Shown: positions 23,857 to 33,701 of the stretch, piece by piece | How positions within the stretch are numbered: position 1 is the first letter of the stretch | Layout: every line of letters starts with the position of its first letter | From: Megalonaias nervosa | Lineage: Eukaryota > Mollusca > Bivalvia > Unionida > Unionidae | NCBI GenBank assembly: GCA_016617855.1 | Contig: JAECUM010001749.1 | Location: forward strand, 95,160-159,159 | DNA length: 64,000 nt | Direction of reading: 5' to 3' | Translations under genes and position numbers: made by a program | The notes under the pieces: model-generated | Database searches by the model: none | Told to the model about the DNA's origin: nothing | Seen by the model: the letters and a program-made list of their open reading frames with translations, nothing else

Positions 23857-25540
23857 ATGTTTTGTTTGTTTTTGGTTGACCGAAATTCTCCACTGGCTTG
23901 TTCGAATGGTTATCGCATGCGATCTAGAGTTTTTTTGTATTGCGGCGTATTTGGTCTGCAACTATACCAGAATTCTTTCTGCTTCTGCTCATGGTTGTGC
24001 TATTCGATGTTATCTCTTCGATTGGAAGTGGTAGAAGACTTTGTTTTGTATTCCAATGCCTTCGTACATAGTTTGCATCCGATATATATCGCGGTGTCGA
24101 TACATCGTTGGGTTCTATACAGTCTTCGGGATGTCTGCTATGTGGTCCTTTGTTCTGGGCCAAATATGTTCCCGAAATTGCATTGGGTTTTTGATATGTT
24201 CGCATATTCGCATGTTCGCTTTGGCTGCTTTAGTCTCGCTCAACAGTATGGATTGGCAAACCCCCGAAACTCAGACGAGGATATCCATAGCGGAAAAATG
24301 TGTTCTGTTACAATGTTTCTGTATACTGGTCGGTATATCTCTTCGAAATTCCACAAAGTCTTATGGTGTGGGTATTACCATAGTATATCGCATATAGTGT
24401 TTTGGTAGCCTTCGATAGCAGTACCAGACTCCAGTAAATTGCTGCCGCTAGTGCTTACCATTAGACTTGTGTTGGTTGTATCCAAAATAGTGAGCGAATT
24501 GGATTTTGCGAGAATTTCAGCATTTGTTCAACAAGGTTTTTAACCTTTTCCATGATTGTATCTTCTAGCAACAAATCACAGAAAGCTACTTCGATACGGC
24601 AGATCAGTGTTGTATTTCCGGGTTGGCTCGACTGTTCTTCCCAATCGTTCGCCTGAAGATTTTCAGAAATTTGCTGCATTGTTTCCAATCATTTCTTGTA
24701 CACCAGAGCATTCTATTTGGCATACGAATTTGTGGTAGAATTTTCCCTGCATAGTATACGATTCGAGGATCTTATGGGAACATCTTCCAGGAGAAAGACA
24801 AACAATTGTTGTCCAACACTGTTTTGGTTCATCAGAATACGATTAGTGGAATCTTCGTTGTGCGTTAGTTTTACTTGTTTTGTATATGTTGTACAATTGC
24901 TGGTCGATATAGGCAACCCTACTAGTCTTTCGTAGCATCTATTGCATAGAAACAAATTCCATCTGCAGAAAACTTGGTAGAAACTGGTATAATCCTTAAG
25001 TTGGAATACTGACTGTATCTACATTGCATACCAAATTCGAAGATGGTGTGTTTGTGTTTGGATTTTTCGATCGGAATACATCGAGTATATGTGGGTCTTT
25101 TTGCAATATAGCGTCTAGATCGGAACACAGATTATGCTATTCCACAGTACAGAGTCGATGGAACAATACGAACGTATAGATCATCTGGCAAACCGTTAGT
25201 GGCTGCATGTGTATTTGAAGATTGGAGAGCATTGCTGTTACTACGCGTCCGGCAGCAGAGAGGGCAGCTCCTTCTGCTCGTGTATGCGATACCTGACTCC
25301 AAAGGTATAGATAGTCTTCAAATATATCCGATACTGGTTGCTATTGTATTCGAAGATTGTCGGGTCGCCCTATTGGAAGTTAGTCTACATTTCCTATTTC
25401 CGATTCAATTTTTCTATGGCATGTTTTTTTGCATCAATACGTGCGTATCATTTTGCTCTCCAACAGATCGTGGGTGTTTGTGTATGTGATAGACCATACA
25501 TCGCCTTCTACCGTAAGTAAGAGTAGATGATACTAAATGT
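23857..25540. other. Unidentified decayed coding-like segment (probable mobile-element relic)
   Basis: Base composition shifts here: more TCG/CGA and fewer long A/T runs than neighbours, with overlapping open stretches on both strands (plus 23857-24408, minus 23924-24205, 24461-24688, 24713-24955 and 24922-25128). The minus-strand pieces have the more natural composition, for example MEKVKNLVEQMLKFSQNP, which faintly recalls the segment before an LTR-retrotransposon reverse transcriptase. No catalytic motif is visible and stops are frequent, so I cannot name it. Confidence 0.3.
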
Positions 25541-26249
25541 AACTAACGAGACAGAGTGGACAGCTACACATGGCTAACTCTGAAAAGTCCCTTCTGGTGG
25601 ATCAGGTGGCCAACAAGATATGCTCATCCACCAGCTGTGAAGGCGGATGGCAAGAGTTGTGTGGACAGCATAGGGCACCAACTCAGGAGCAGTATGAACT
25701 GATGGTCATCACTGCATCCGGGAGACTCGAAACGTCCCGATATTGTCGTGCCACTGAATTCAGACAAGTCTGGACGAGAAATTGAGGGCGCTGTGCTCAA
25801 CTTTATATCACGTCAATCCAATTATTGCTCATGTAATGACACTATTCTCCTCCCCCACCAAACAACTTCAGGCCCTGTAGCGATGGGCGAGCGACAAATC
25901 AGCAGGTTCTGAATACTCTGGGAGCTGACGCGGAAAAATCTGCACACAGACGGCTTATGGCAATAAGTCGCTCACTGGGCCGAAGCAGCTGTGGAACTCG
26001 GCAGCTACCTGGGTGATTGAGCAGCCCTTTTAGGATCACACTGCTCACCTCCATAGCACGATGAAGGGGCTACAAAAGGTGGCCTAAATATTGCCTGCTT
26101 CACCTTAACCCATATCAGCTCACCTCGGCTGACGTGGATCCAATCTTATTGGTCAAAAACCTAACAAGAAGACAATAGTGATGCAACTTACCATCGGTGC
26201 CTAATTAATGGACAACACTTCAGCAGATAGACCAGAAAGAAGAAGAACT

Positions 26250-26661
26250 CTAGTTGTAGAGAACTGGCCAGATTCAATGTACAGATAGCAGCCCTGAGTG
26301 AAACTTGCCTAGCTGAGAAAGGACAACTCACCGAAGTAGGAACCGGCTACACTTTCTTCTGGAGTAGCCGAAGTATAGATGATGGTGTTGGGTTTGCCAT
26401 CAAATCACAGCTAGTTAGCAAGATCACAAATCTCCAAAGTGCGTGAATGACTGACTAATGCAAATGAGAATCACCCTGTCTGGAAAAAGAATTGCATCTG
26501 TCATAAGCGCTTATGCATCCACCATGATCAACCCAGATGACATCAAGGACAAATTCTATGAAGACCTGGAGTCTATCATTGCAGAAGTACCAAAGGCATA
26601 CAAGCTCATCATACATGGTGACTTAAATGCTAGAGGTGGAGCAGATCACAGACATGGGTAG
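26250..26661 (+). pseudogene. LINE apurinic-type endonuclease domain, broken
   Basis: One frame reads ELARFNVQIAALSETCLAEK then GTGYTFFWSSRS, the N-side of an APE-like endonuclease (the 'E' of SET is the usual catalytic Glu). After stops near 26440-26455 a second frame continues with RIASVISAYAST and LIIHGDLNARGG, the GDFNAR catalytic segment. This wording matches LINE endonucleases often annotated as craniofacial-development-protein-2-like. Confidence 0.65.
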
Positions 26662-27552
26662 GTGTCATTTTCAAAATGGATTTGGCAAATGCAACAGCAA
26701 CAGTCTCCTCCTATTGAGAAAATGCCTGAACGCGACCTGCTAATCAATAATGCAATATTCCGCATGCCAACCCTTAAAAAAACTTCTTGGATGCACCCAA
26801 GATCCAAGCACTGGCATCGTAATGACGACTTCATCCTCAGGATAAGAGACAGGCAGGATGACCGAGTGATGAATGCCATAAGAAGTACAGAATTCTCGAC
26901 TGACTACAAATTCAGAGTCTCCAAATTCAGTATTTGAATTCAGCCTAGCAGACGACCACAACGCAGAAAGTGCCCAGAAAGTATAATGTCGCTAAATTGA
27001 AACAGGAGAATGTGAAATGGGCATTTGTCCAAGAACTGTGGAGCTAACTGGATAAAATCGATACTAATTCCGTTAATGTAAAAAAATGCACTTTCTGGGT
27101 ACTCAACACTATTGAGAAACCTCAGTCACACCGTACGTCAACATCAAGATTCGTATGATGAGAGCAATGCTGCTCTACAGAGACTTCTGAATGAGAAACA
27201 TCAGCTACAGCAGGTCTATCTAGAAGACAGCACTCCATCATCTAAGAAGGCAGCCTTAACTACATCAAGAGGACTTCCAAAGCAAGCTCGGAGAGTTGCA
27301 AGACGCGTGACTTAGCAATAAGGCTAATGACATACAGTTGTACGGAGACAGGAATTATATGAAAAACTTCTATGATGCTTTGAAGAAAATCGACGGGCCA
27401 CAGTCATCAGGGACATATCCAATACTGAATGGTGACAGCTCCATGCTGCTCATTGACAAAGAAAAGAATTTTCAAAAATGGAAGAAAACTTCAACAACAC
27501 CATCAATCAACAGTAATCAATTAGCGAGGAGACAATTGATCGACTGCCCCAA

Positions 27553-28257
27553 GTGGAAATAAACATATCACTTGTCGATCTTCCAGAGCTGACTGAAACT
27601 TTGAAAGCAATCTTCCTGGTGTCAAATGGGAAAGCAACTCGAGCAGATGCTATACTAGCAGAAGTCTGCAAAGCCGGAGGCTCACACATGGCACAGAAAC
27701 TGACTAAACTCTTCCAATCAATGTGGACTCAGGGAACTATGCCGCAGAAGTAGAAGGATGCATTCATCGTCCACTTGTGGAAAGGCAACTTACATTCTCG
27801 CGACAACCATACGGGTATCTCCTTGCTATCAATAGCTGTCAAAATCCTTGACAGATTTCTGTTGAATCGTTTCGTGTATTACATAGATGAAGGACTCCTG
27901 TCAGAGAATCAATGTGAATTAAGGAAAGGACGAGGGACCACATGCATGGTGTTTGCAGCTTGTCAACTCCAGAAGAAACGACAAGAAAAGAAGTCCAATC
28001 TGTACACTACATTCATCGACTTGACAAAAGCCTTTGACACCGTCATAGGTGGAGGACTTTTGGAAGATCGTGGCAAAGTGTGGTTGCCCAGAGAAATTCG
28101 TCGCGATGGTTGGAAATTCCATAATGGCATGCATGCTGATGTTGTGGATGGCTTTGAATATGAGTCATCTGAACCATTTCAAGTCATCTGTGGCATGAAG
28201 CAAGGCTGTGTTGGCCTAAATCCTCTTCATCATGATGTTCTAAGCCAAGCTTACTGA
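27553..28257 (+). pseudogene. LINE reverse transcriptase domain, broken
   Basis: Segments 27553-27753 (NGKATRADAILAEVCKAGG, normally GKA.G.D.I..E) and 27775-28257 form an RT. HTGISLLSIAVKILDRFLLN comes first, then SENQCELRKGRGTT, then TTFIDLTKAFDTV (motif A) and CGMKQGCV (motif B). The YADD box region after 28260 is in another frame (LLFAEDCS near 28367-28390). Lesions include stops at 27751-27753 and near 28255. Confidence 0.7.
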
Positions 28258-29075
28258 TTCCTTCGGTGACAATGATACTGAAATCGTCATCTGATAAAAG
28301 AACTGACCACAAGCTATACAGTCTGAGAAGACAACAGGAAAAAGAAGAAGTGACTGTTCGTGAACTCCTATTTGCTGAAGACTGTTCTCTGAATGCCAAA
28401 CCAGAGTCTGAAATTCAACACAGTATGAGCCAATCTGCGTCAATAAAGCCTTACGCAGAACTTACCATCATATAAATGGCCAAACCCTAACGATAGTGGA
28501 TAAGTTCATCTATCTCAACAGCACACTGTCATGTGCAATCCACGTCGATGATGAAACTAATGCCAGAATTGACAAAGCATGTGTGACCTTTGGCAGACTA
28601 CGTAGAGATGTGTGGAACGGAAACAACAATTAAGGTCTACAAAGTCATTGTGTTGCCGATCCTGCTGAATGCCTTCGAAACCTAGACAGTGCACAGACAC
28701 CATACCAAGATGATGAACTATTTTCACATGGGCTGCCCGAGGAAACTGATGAGGATAAGGCTCTGAATCTTTGGAAGATCTCATTCAAGATCGCTCCACC
28801 TGGCGGAGTTTCATTCATATTGGAGCAACAGATTTTGAACGGAAGAGAACTGCGGAGGTAGTGCAGAAGCATGCACTGCCTGCACAGCGTAAGTCTCAGA
28901 AAAGCAGCACATCCTCTATTGATCAAGCCACCCCAAAGTGGCGTCACCTATCAAGTCTGCTACAGACAGTTCAGAGCACACATTGGCCTGATCAGCCACT
29001 AACGTACTCACAGAAACCTAGTTAATGATGTCATGGTCGTTATCTAAATCAAAGGACGAACAACAACAAAAAATG

Positions 29076-29281
29076 TGTTCACTGGAATGTGTTTTGATGT
29101 TTCGATTTTGTAGTGTGATAATAGAAACATGTTTTGGTGTCCATACAATGTCTCTTCTCCAATTGGAAAAGATTTCGATTGTGTTTGTGTTTGTTGTTTG
29201 TTTGGAGGCTTTGTTGTATATCTATTTTAGAGAAGGGAGGATATTGGTTATTTATTCCGTATAGTTTAACAGATTTGTTGT
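29076..29281. other. Short flank between LINE and Polinton, nothing recognised
   Basis: GT-rich spacer. The six bases before the element (29276-29281, TGTTGT) are not duplicated on the far side. Confidence 0.4.
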
Positions 29282-29557
29282 AGCAGCAGGCAGGGTGAAC
29301 AGACCTTTTTAGTTCCTGACCTTATTTTCACAAAATAAAGGTTCCTACGAAGGCTGAAAAAACAATGTCAATGACTCTAAACCAAAGTCTCTAACCAAGA
29401 CTATTTCTGTATTGTTGAAAACAGACAAATCGTTTGGGTTAGCTCATTTTTGTTATTTTATTGTTGATTTTTTGTTTTTATTTTATAGTGCGTTTAGTTT
29501 ACTCGTTGGTCAATTAATTTTGGTTGTTTTTCACCCTTCCTGCTGCTATAAATTAAA
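29282..29557 (+). repeat. Left terminal inverted repeat of the Polinton
   Basis: Aligns in reverse complement with 45581-45857 over the full length with scattered mismatches and small indels. Shared blocks include TTCCTGACCTTATTTTCACA, ATAAAGGTTCCTACGAAG, TTTTATTTTATAGTGCGTTT and GGTTGTTTTTCACCCTT. The inner edge, CACCCTTCCTGCTGCT at 29532-29547, is itself an inverted copy of the outer edge. Confidence 0.9.
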
Positions 29558-29580
29558 CAACTATTATAAATATTATCAAA

Positions 29581-30825
29581 ATGAATATTGGAGAACCAGA
29601 TTCAGCTAAATTAGCTCGAGAGCGATTAGAGGTAATTAAAAAATATTTACCTGTTCGTGATTCTGTCAAGCAACAACTACAATCACGTCAGGAATCTCAT
29701 GTTGAATTTGAAGAGGATACAAAACAATTATTTAAACCTATCACAGAAACCACTAAAGGTCTACTTCCTGCTTTAGAGAAGACCGCTGAAGCAACTGGAA
29801 AAATAGCAGAAAGAACAAAACAGACAAAAAGGATTTTACGGGGACTTCCAGCTGTAATTGCTGCTGCACAACCAATACAACAAATACCTGAAGCCGCTGA
29901 AGCATCAGTTCCTAAACAAAAACGTCTTGCAACAATAAGTAATACTGAACTAATAAATAAATTTAATGAAGATACTGTTAATGTAATTAAGAATGACATT
30001 AAAACCACAAAACAATTAGCTGTATTTGCTGTGGATGGTTTTGGTCAAAGAGGTAAATTAATGAAACCTGAATACGCTAAAGATATTAAAACCCGTGAGC
30101 AGTGGCAAAAAGCATTATATCGCATATATTTTAATGTTGATAAAGCTAAAGCCGATGATTCATTATATCAGAATTATGTTGATGAAATTGATGACTTAAT
30201 TCAATCAAGAAAAGAAGAAGCAAAACAACTTGAAGAACAAAGAAAACAAGAGAAAGAAGAAAGAAGAAAAGCAAAACAAGAAGAAGCAGCAAGACCAAAA
30301 CGAAAGTACACAAAAAGAAAACAACCAGATTCTCAAACAACATTGGAATCCCAACCAGATTCTCAAACAACATTGGAATCACAACCACCATTATCATTAC
30401 TATCACAATTAAGATCATCACCACCACCACCATTATCATCATCACCATCACCATTATCATCATCACCACCACCATTATCATTACCATCACCATTAAGATC
30501 ATCATTACCACTACGTGTAGCACAAACTCCACCATCATCATCATTATATCCACGTACACAAAAGGAGATGGAAGAAGAAAAAGAAGATTTACTAAGAGAA
30601 TTAGGATTAAAACCTAAAACTGGAAGCGGCTTTACTCTTTGTCCAAACAGCGTTCTCTCCGATGTTGAACGACTAGAAGTTCTCATTGGAGGAAAACGAG
30701 CTGGTAATAACTCTCCAGAAATAATTAATGAAGTAGCCGATATTTGTAGGCGGTTATTTACAGGTGGTATCATGGACGTTAATGTTTATCGGTCTCTCAT
30801 TGATGAAATTGTCGATAGTGACTAA
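29581..30825 (+). CDS. Polinton coiled-coil/proline-serine-rich protein, 414 aa, function unknown
   Basis: First gene after the left repeat; its ATG follows TATAAATATTATCAAA. Residues 1-120 are helical and charged. About 120-200 form a compact region (KPEYAKDIKTREQWQKALYR). About 205-245 are a basic Glu/Lys/Arg coiled coil, then QPDSQTTLES is repeated twice. About 268-325 are a Pro/Ser/Leu tract encoded by (CATCACCACCA)-like DNA, followed by an acidic helix. The C-terminus, 350-414, has the conserved-looking phrase GGKRAGNNSPEIINE then ICRRLFTGGIMD. Equivalent C-termini occur, from memory, in proteins of other invertebrate virus-like elements, without known function. Its place at the head of the capsid block suggests a virion or scaffolding role, an inference only. 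Fully open frame. Confidence 0.75.
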   Translation: MNIGEPDSAKLARERLEVIKKYLPVRDSVKQQLQSRQESHVEFEEDTKQLFKPITETTKGLLPALEKTAEATGKIAERTKQTKRILRGLPAVIAAAQPIQQIPEAAEASVPKQKRLATISNTELINKFNEDTVNVIKNDIKTTKQLAVFAVDGFGQRGKLMKPEYAKDIKTREQWQKALYRIYFNVDKAKADDSLYQNYVDEIDDLIQSRKEEAKQLEEQRKQEKEERRKAKQEEAARPKRKYTKRKQPDSQTTLESQPDSQTTLESQPPLSLLSQLRSSPPPPLSSSPSPLSSSPPPLSLPSPLRSSLPLRVAQTPPSSSLYPRTQKEMEEEKEDLLRELGLKPKTGSGFTLCPNSVLSDVERLEVLIGGKRAGNNSPEIINEVADICRRLFTGGIMDVNVYRSLIDEIVDSD

Positions 30826-30856
30826 GTACGTAATTAAATACAATTACTATAATAAA

Positions 30857-31306
30857 ATGATCGTACATAGTACTCAACGTGGACCTATCATGGTCAGGGT
30901 GATAAATTCACGATTACCAGTGTACAAAACAACCTACGGAGATGGACTAGGTGATGTTGTTCAGGGTCTATTTAGAAGGATAGCCCCAAAAGCAATACCT
31001 ATCGCAAAGCAACTGGGAATGAAAGCTATTGATGTTGTTCGTGAAAAAGGTATTGGTGCTGTTGGTGATGTTGCTAGTAAAGCATTTTCAGCGATCAAAG
31101 ATAGACTAGCACGATTAATACGACGAAAACCTCAGCCACCGGTGAAACTGGCCAGCACTGAAGTAATGCCCGCAAATGTCAGTAAAATAATAAATCAAGC
31201 TACTAATCAAAAACTAGCAGAGTTGGCTAGTGTACCAATGTCAGAAAAAGAAAAAAATATAACCGCTAGTCTGATAGCAGGAAGTGGTCTTCGTTTTAGA
31301 CGATAA
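30857..31306 (+). CDS. Polinton small virion protein (pVI/pX-like), 149 aa
   Basis: The ATG at 30857 is chosen because it follows CTATAATAAA, as at other genes of the element. An in-frame GTG at 30764 would overlap the previous gene. Near the N-terminus VYKTTYGDGLGDVVQGLFRR precedes an amphipathic helix (IAPKAIPIAKQLGMKAIDVV), and the protein ends GSGLRFRR. A 'GDG-G...LF' start followed by an amphipathic helix, directly upstream of the capsid gene, is typical of small adenovirus pVI/pX-like proteins in adintoviruses. These act in membrane lysis or core packing. The homology is by layout rather than clear sequence match. Confidence 0.55.
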   Translation: MIVHSTQRGPIMVRVINSRLPVYKTTYGDGLGDVVQGLFRRIAPKAIPIAKQLGMKAIDVVREKGIGAVGDVASKAFSAIKDRLARLIRRKPQPPVKLASTEVMPANVSKIINQATNQKLAELASVPMSEKEKNITASLIAGSGLRFRR

Positions 31307-31320
31307 TAATTATAATAAAG

Positions 31321-32685
31321 ATGTTCAAGCGCATATCTGTTCCCTCATTTAACATGGACGCACCAGTACTCAAAGATGAGCCTGTGCGTGATTATCAATA
31401 TTATTCTTATGATGCACGAATTCCAGATCAGCGTGGAAGGATTGAACTTCAGGTTCAGGATACAAGTAGATATTTCTTACCCGCTGAGGCGTTTATTGAG
31501 GTTGAAGGTAAACTTTTAAAAGCAGATAATACAGATTATGGAATTGCTGATCGGGTTGGTTTTGTTAATAATGGCATTATGGCGTTATTTGACAGTGCCA
31601 CGTATATGATTGACGGAAAAAATATTGAATCAATCCAGAAAGACGTTGATGTTGCAACAACAATATTGAGTCTTGCTAGATACAGCGACGATTATTCAAG
31701 ATCAGCTGGTCCATCAACGATGTTTGCGAAGGACACAACCGATCATCCCGAACATAGGAATGTAACACTAAATGCAGCTGGAACTGAAGTTGCATCAATG
31801 AATGAAAATTTCAATTTGGGATTTGCGTCACGTCGAGCAATGCTTAACGAAAATGAAAGGTTTTCATGCGCGATTCCACTTTCACACATTTTTGGATTCT
31901 GTAGAAATGTCAGAAAGGTTATTTTTGGAGCTAAACACACAGTTGTACTCGTACGAAAGGCTACAGACAATGATGCAATATGGCACCACGAAGGAGTTGA
32001 TGATGCTGCAACTGCGGCACTTTATGGTAAAGTAGTATTAACCAAACTTTCATTATGGATGCCGGTGATGACTCCATCTATCGAAGAGGAAAAAAGATTA
32101 ATTTCTTTTATGGATCAGGGTGGTAAATCAGCATTATCATGGTTGACAATGACCACAGATGCTGTGCAGAGTAATATTAATGGTTTATTCACGTGGCAGA
32201 TAGCTTCCCAGCAGGGTGTTTCTGCACCACGGCATATATTCATTGCATTACAAAATACTGCACGAATAAATAATCAACTACAAAGTATTATGATATTTGA
32301 CAAACTTGGTATTTCCGAAGTTTCATTAAGGATAAATGGACATCAAGAACCATCCGAGGATATATTACTGAGTTTCGATCAAAATCATGTAGCACGTGCA
32401 TATCATCGATTAATGACGTTCATGGGTCGTGATCAAAATGTTGATACTGGTTTGCAAATATCACAAAGAGATTTTACAACGTTGTATCCGATTTATTACT
32501 TTTCGCTGGAACATTTGGATTTATACAGACAGTCAGTAGTTGATATACACTTTCGAGCTCGTGTGATAAGAGGAGTTATCGCTAATTACAGAGCAATCGC
32601 TGTTATACTCAGCGATAAATCGATGATACTTGAAGGTGCTGGTGGACGAATGCGAGCAGTTGATGCTCCAGTAGAAAACATGTAA
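31321..32685 (+). CDS. MCP: Polinton major capsid protein (double jelly-roll type), 454 aa
   Basis: Open frame of 454 codons starting after ATTATAATAAAG. It is the largest intact gene of the block and lies between the two small core-like proteins and the protease, where Polintons carry their hexon-like capsid gene. Visible features fit a beta-rich capsid protein without signal or membrane segments: FNMDAPVLKDEPVRDYQYYS at the start, FLPAEAFIEVEGKL, the segment LFDSATYMIDGKNIESIQ near residue 100, SAGPSTMFAKDTT, and a second half with FMGRDQNVDTGLQIS and YPIYYFSLEHLDLY. From memory, proteins with the 'LF..A.Y.I.G..IE.I' and 'YPI.YFDL' phrases are the capsid proteins of invertebrate Mavericks. 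No stop or frameshift. Confidence 0.75.
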   Translation: MFKRISVPSFNMDAPVLKDEPVRDYQYYSYDARIPDQRGRIELQVQDTSRYFLPAEAFIEVEGKLLKADNTDYGIADRVGFVNNGIMALFDSATYMIDGKNIESIQKDVDVATTILSLARYSDDYSRSAGPSTMFAKDTTDHPEHRNVTLNAAGTEVASMNENFNLGFASRRAMLNENERFSCAIPLSHIFGFCRNVRKVIFGAKHTVVLVRKATDNDAIWHHEGVDDAATAALYGKVVLTKLSLWMPVMTPSIEEEKRLISFMDQGGKSALSWLTMTTDAVQSNINGLFTWQIASQQGVSAPRHIFIALQNTARINNQLQSIMIFDKLGISEVSLRINGHQEPSEDILLSFDQNHVARAYHRLMTFMGRDQNVDTGLQISQRDFTTLYPIYYFSLEHLDLYRQSVVDIHFRARVIRGVIANYRAIAVILSDKSMILEGAGGRMRAVDAPVENM

Positions 32686-32707
32686 TTAGATCGCTCATAA
32701 TATTATA

Positions 32708-33271
32708 ATGTCGTACAATCACGTTAGTGTTAGTCTGACTCCTGGTCAGATTAAAAGGCTACAATCAGCATCAAAAAATAACTGTGGAATAAAAATATCG
32801 CTAAAGAAAGAACAAATGAGCGGTGCAAATAAATTATCGTTGACCGAGCGTCAGTTCAGAAACTTCAATGAAGCCAAAAAATCAAATAAAGGTATAAAAC
32901 TTAATCTTTCTGCGGGCGCTATCAAAGATACTTCTAAAACGGGCGGTATATTTCCTCTTCTTGCTGCTATACCAGCATTAATAGCCGCTGCAGCCCCAGC
33001 TGTTGCAAAAGCAGCTGCGTTAGGCGCTGTTGGAACCGCTGCTGGAATGGCATTAAAGAAAGCAACGGGTCAGGGAATCATGCACGCAGAAAGCTCAAAA
33101 AAAAAAAAAAGATCACGGGCAAAACAACACGGAAGACGTCTAAGAGCACCAAACGTGCCACAGCCGGGCCGTCTAAGATTATCAGGCCCAGTATACGGTC
33201 GCGGTCTAAGATTGCCAGGGACCCCGTATTCTTACGGAAAGGGTCTAAGACTTCCCGGGACAGTTCATTGA
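32708..33271 (+). CDS. Polinton basic/hydrophobic core protein (pX-like), 187 aa
   Basis: The ATG follows AATATTATA. Residues 1-75 carry GIKISLKKEQM- and GIKLNLSAGAI-type repeats. Residues 79-115 are an Ala/Pro/Ile hydrophobic helix (IPALIAAAAPAVAKAAALGA). Residues 131-148 are a Lys/Arg block (KKKKRSRAKQHGRR). The tail repeats GRGLRLPG-like units three times. This hydrophobic-plus-basic layout resembles the membrane-active/core pX proteins of adintoviruses. The Lys block is encoded within a run of 14 A's (33097-33110), a likely slippage site that is currently in frame. It ends 8 bases before the protease start. Confidence 0.6.
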   Translation: MSYNHVSVSLTPGQIKRLQSASKNNCGIKISLKKEQMSGANKLSLTERQFRNFNEAKKSNKGIKLNLSAGAIKDTSKTGGIFPLLAAIPALIAAAAPAVAKAAALGAVGTAAGMALKKATGQGIMHAESSKKKKRSRAKQHGRRLRAPNVPQPGRLRLSGPVYGRGLRLPGTPYSYGKGLRLPGTVH

Positions 33272-33279
33272 TTCTGCCT

Positions 33280-33696
33280 ATGTCCAATTTTGATTTACTT
33301 GATGCTGCTAAAAAATTAAAAATAAAAAACTTCAGAGGTGTTTTTATGCGTGATCAATTACCAAAACAACCAAACAATATTGAAACCGGTATCATTAATC
33401 TCGATAAAAACTCTGGTCCAGGCACCCACTGGGTTGGATATGCAATTGATCCACGTGGAATTATTTATTTTGATTCATATGGACAAGCTCCACCAAAAGA
33501 ATTTTTAGAGTATGTTAGCAGCATGCAAAGTTCTCCAATCTGGTATTCAACGTTACCAACACAAACATTAACCGATCCGCCAATATGTGGTCGTGAAGTA
33601 CTCGCTGTACTTGATGCTGTATCAAAATCAGCAAACCGACCTCATAAAGTTGTGTATGAATATACTACGTTGTCACATTTAAACAGACATGAGTAA
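33280..33696 (+). CDS. PRO: Adenain-like virion maturation cysteine protease, 138 aa
   Basis: From ATG 33280 (MSNFDLLDAAKKLKIKNFRG) the protein shows the adenain triad in order: His50 in GPGTHWVGYAI, Asp65 in IIYFDSYGQAPP and Cys103 in DPPICGREVLAVL. Gln95 may be the oxyanion residue. Family members cleave capsid precursor proteins inside the assembling virion. The usual CGxxC after the nucleophile is CGREV here, so the second Cys is absent, which is not catalytic in adenovirus. An in-frame TTG at 33268 overlaps the previous stop, so ATG 33280 is preferred. Open frame; length is short but normal for Polinton proteases. Confidence 0.82.
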   Translation: MSNFDLLDAAKKLKIKNFRGVFMRDQLPKQPNNIETGIINLDKNSGPGTHWVGYAIDPRGIIYFDSYGQAPPKEFLEYVSSMQSSPIWYSTLPTQTLTDPPICGREVLAVLDAVSKSANRPHKVVYEYTTLSHLNRHE

Positions 33697-33701
33697 ATAT
33701 A

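Larger units (their letters stand above)
25560..29075 (+). mobile_element. APE-type non-LTR retrotransposon (LINE), degenerate, nearly full length
   Basis: The order along the plus strand is an endonuclease (26250-26660), a linker (26660-27500), a reverse transcriptase (27550-28260), a degraded C-terminal region (28270-29020) and an A/CAA-rich 3' end (AACAACAACAAAAAA near 29060-29074). Many stops and frame changes are present. The Polinton's left end lies about 200 bp beyond its 3' end. Confidence 0.7.

Noticed and set aside
23857..24408. A 183-codon plus-strand gene
   Set aside because: Cys/Phe/Tyr-rich composition typical of the reverse of another reading frame, and the minus strand is open over the same bases with a more natural composition.
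30146..30773. Two antisense open frames of about 136 codons under the first Polinton gene
   Set aside because: They are mirror products of the CATCAC/CACCAT repeat and read only Met/Val/Asp/Gly low-complexity sequence.
30764..30856. Upstream GTG start for the small pVI/pX-like gene
   Set aside because: It would overlap the end of the preceding gene and lacks the TATAAT-like string that precedes ATG 30857.
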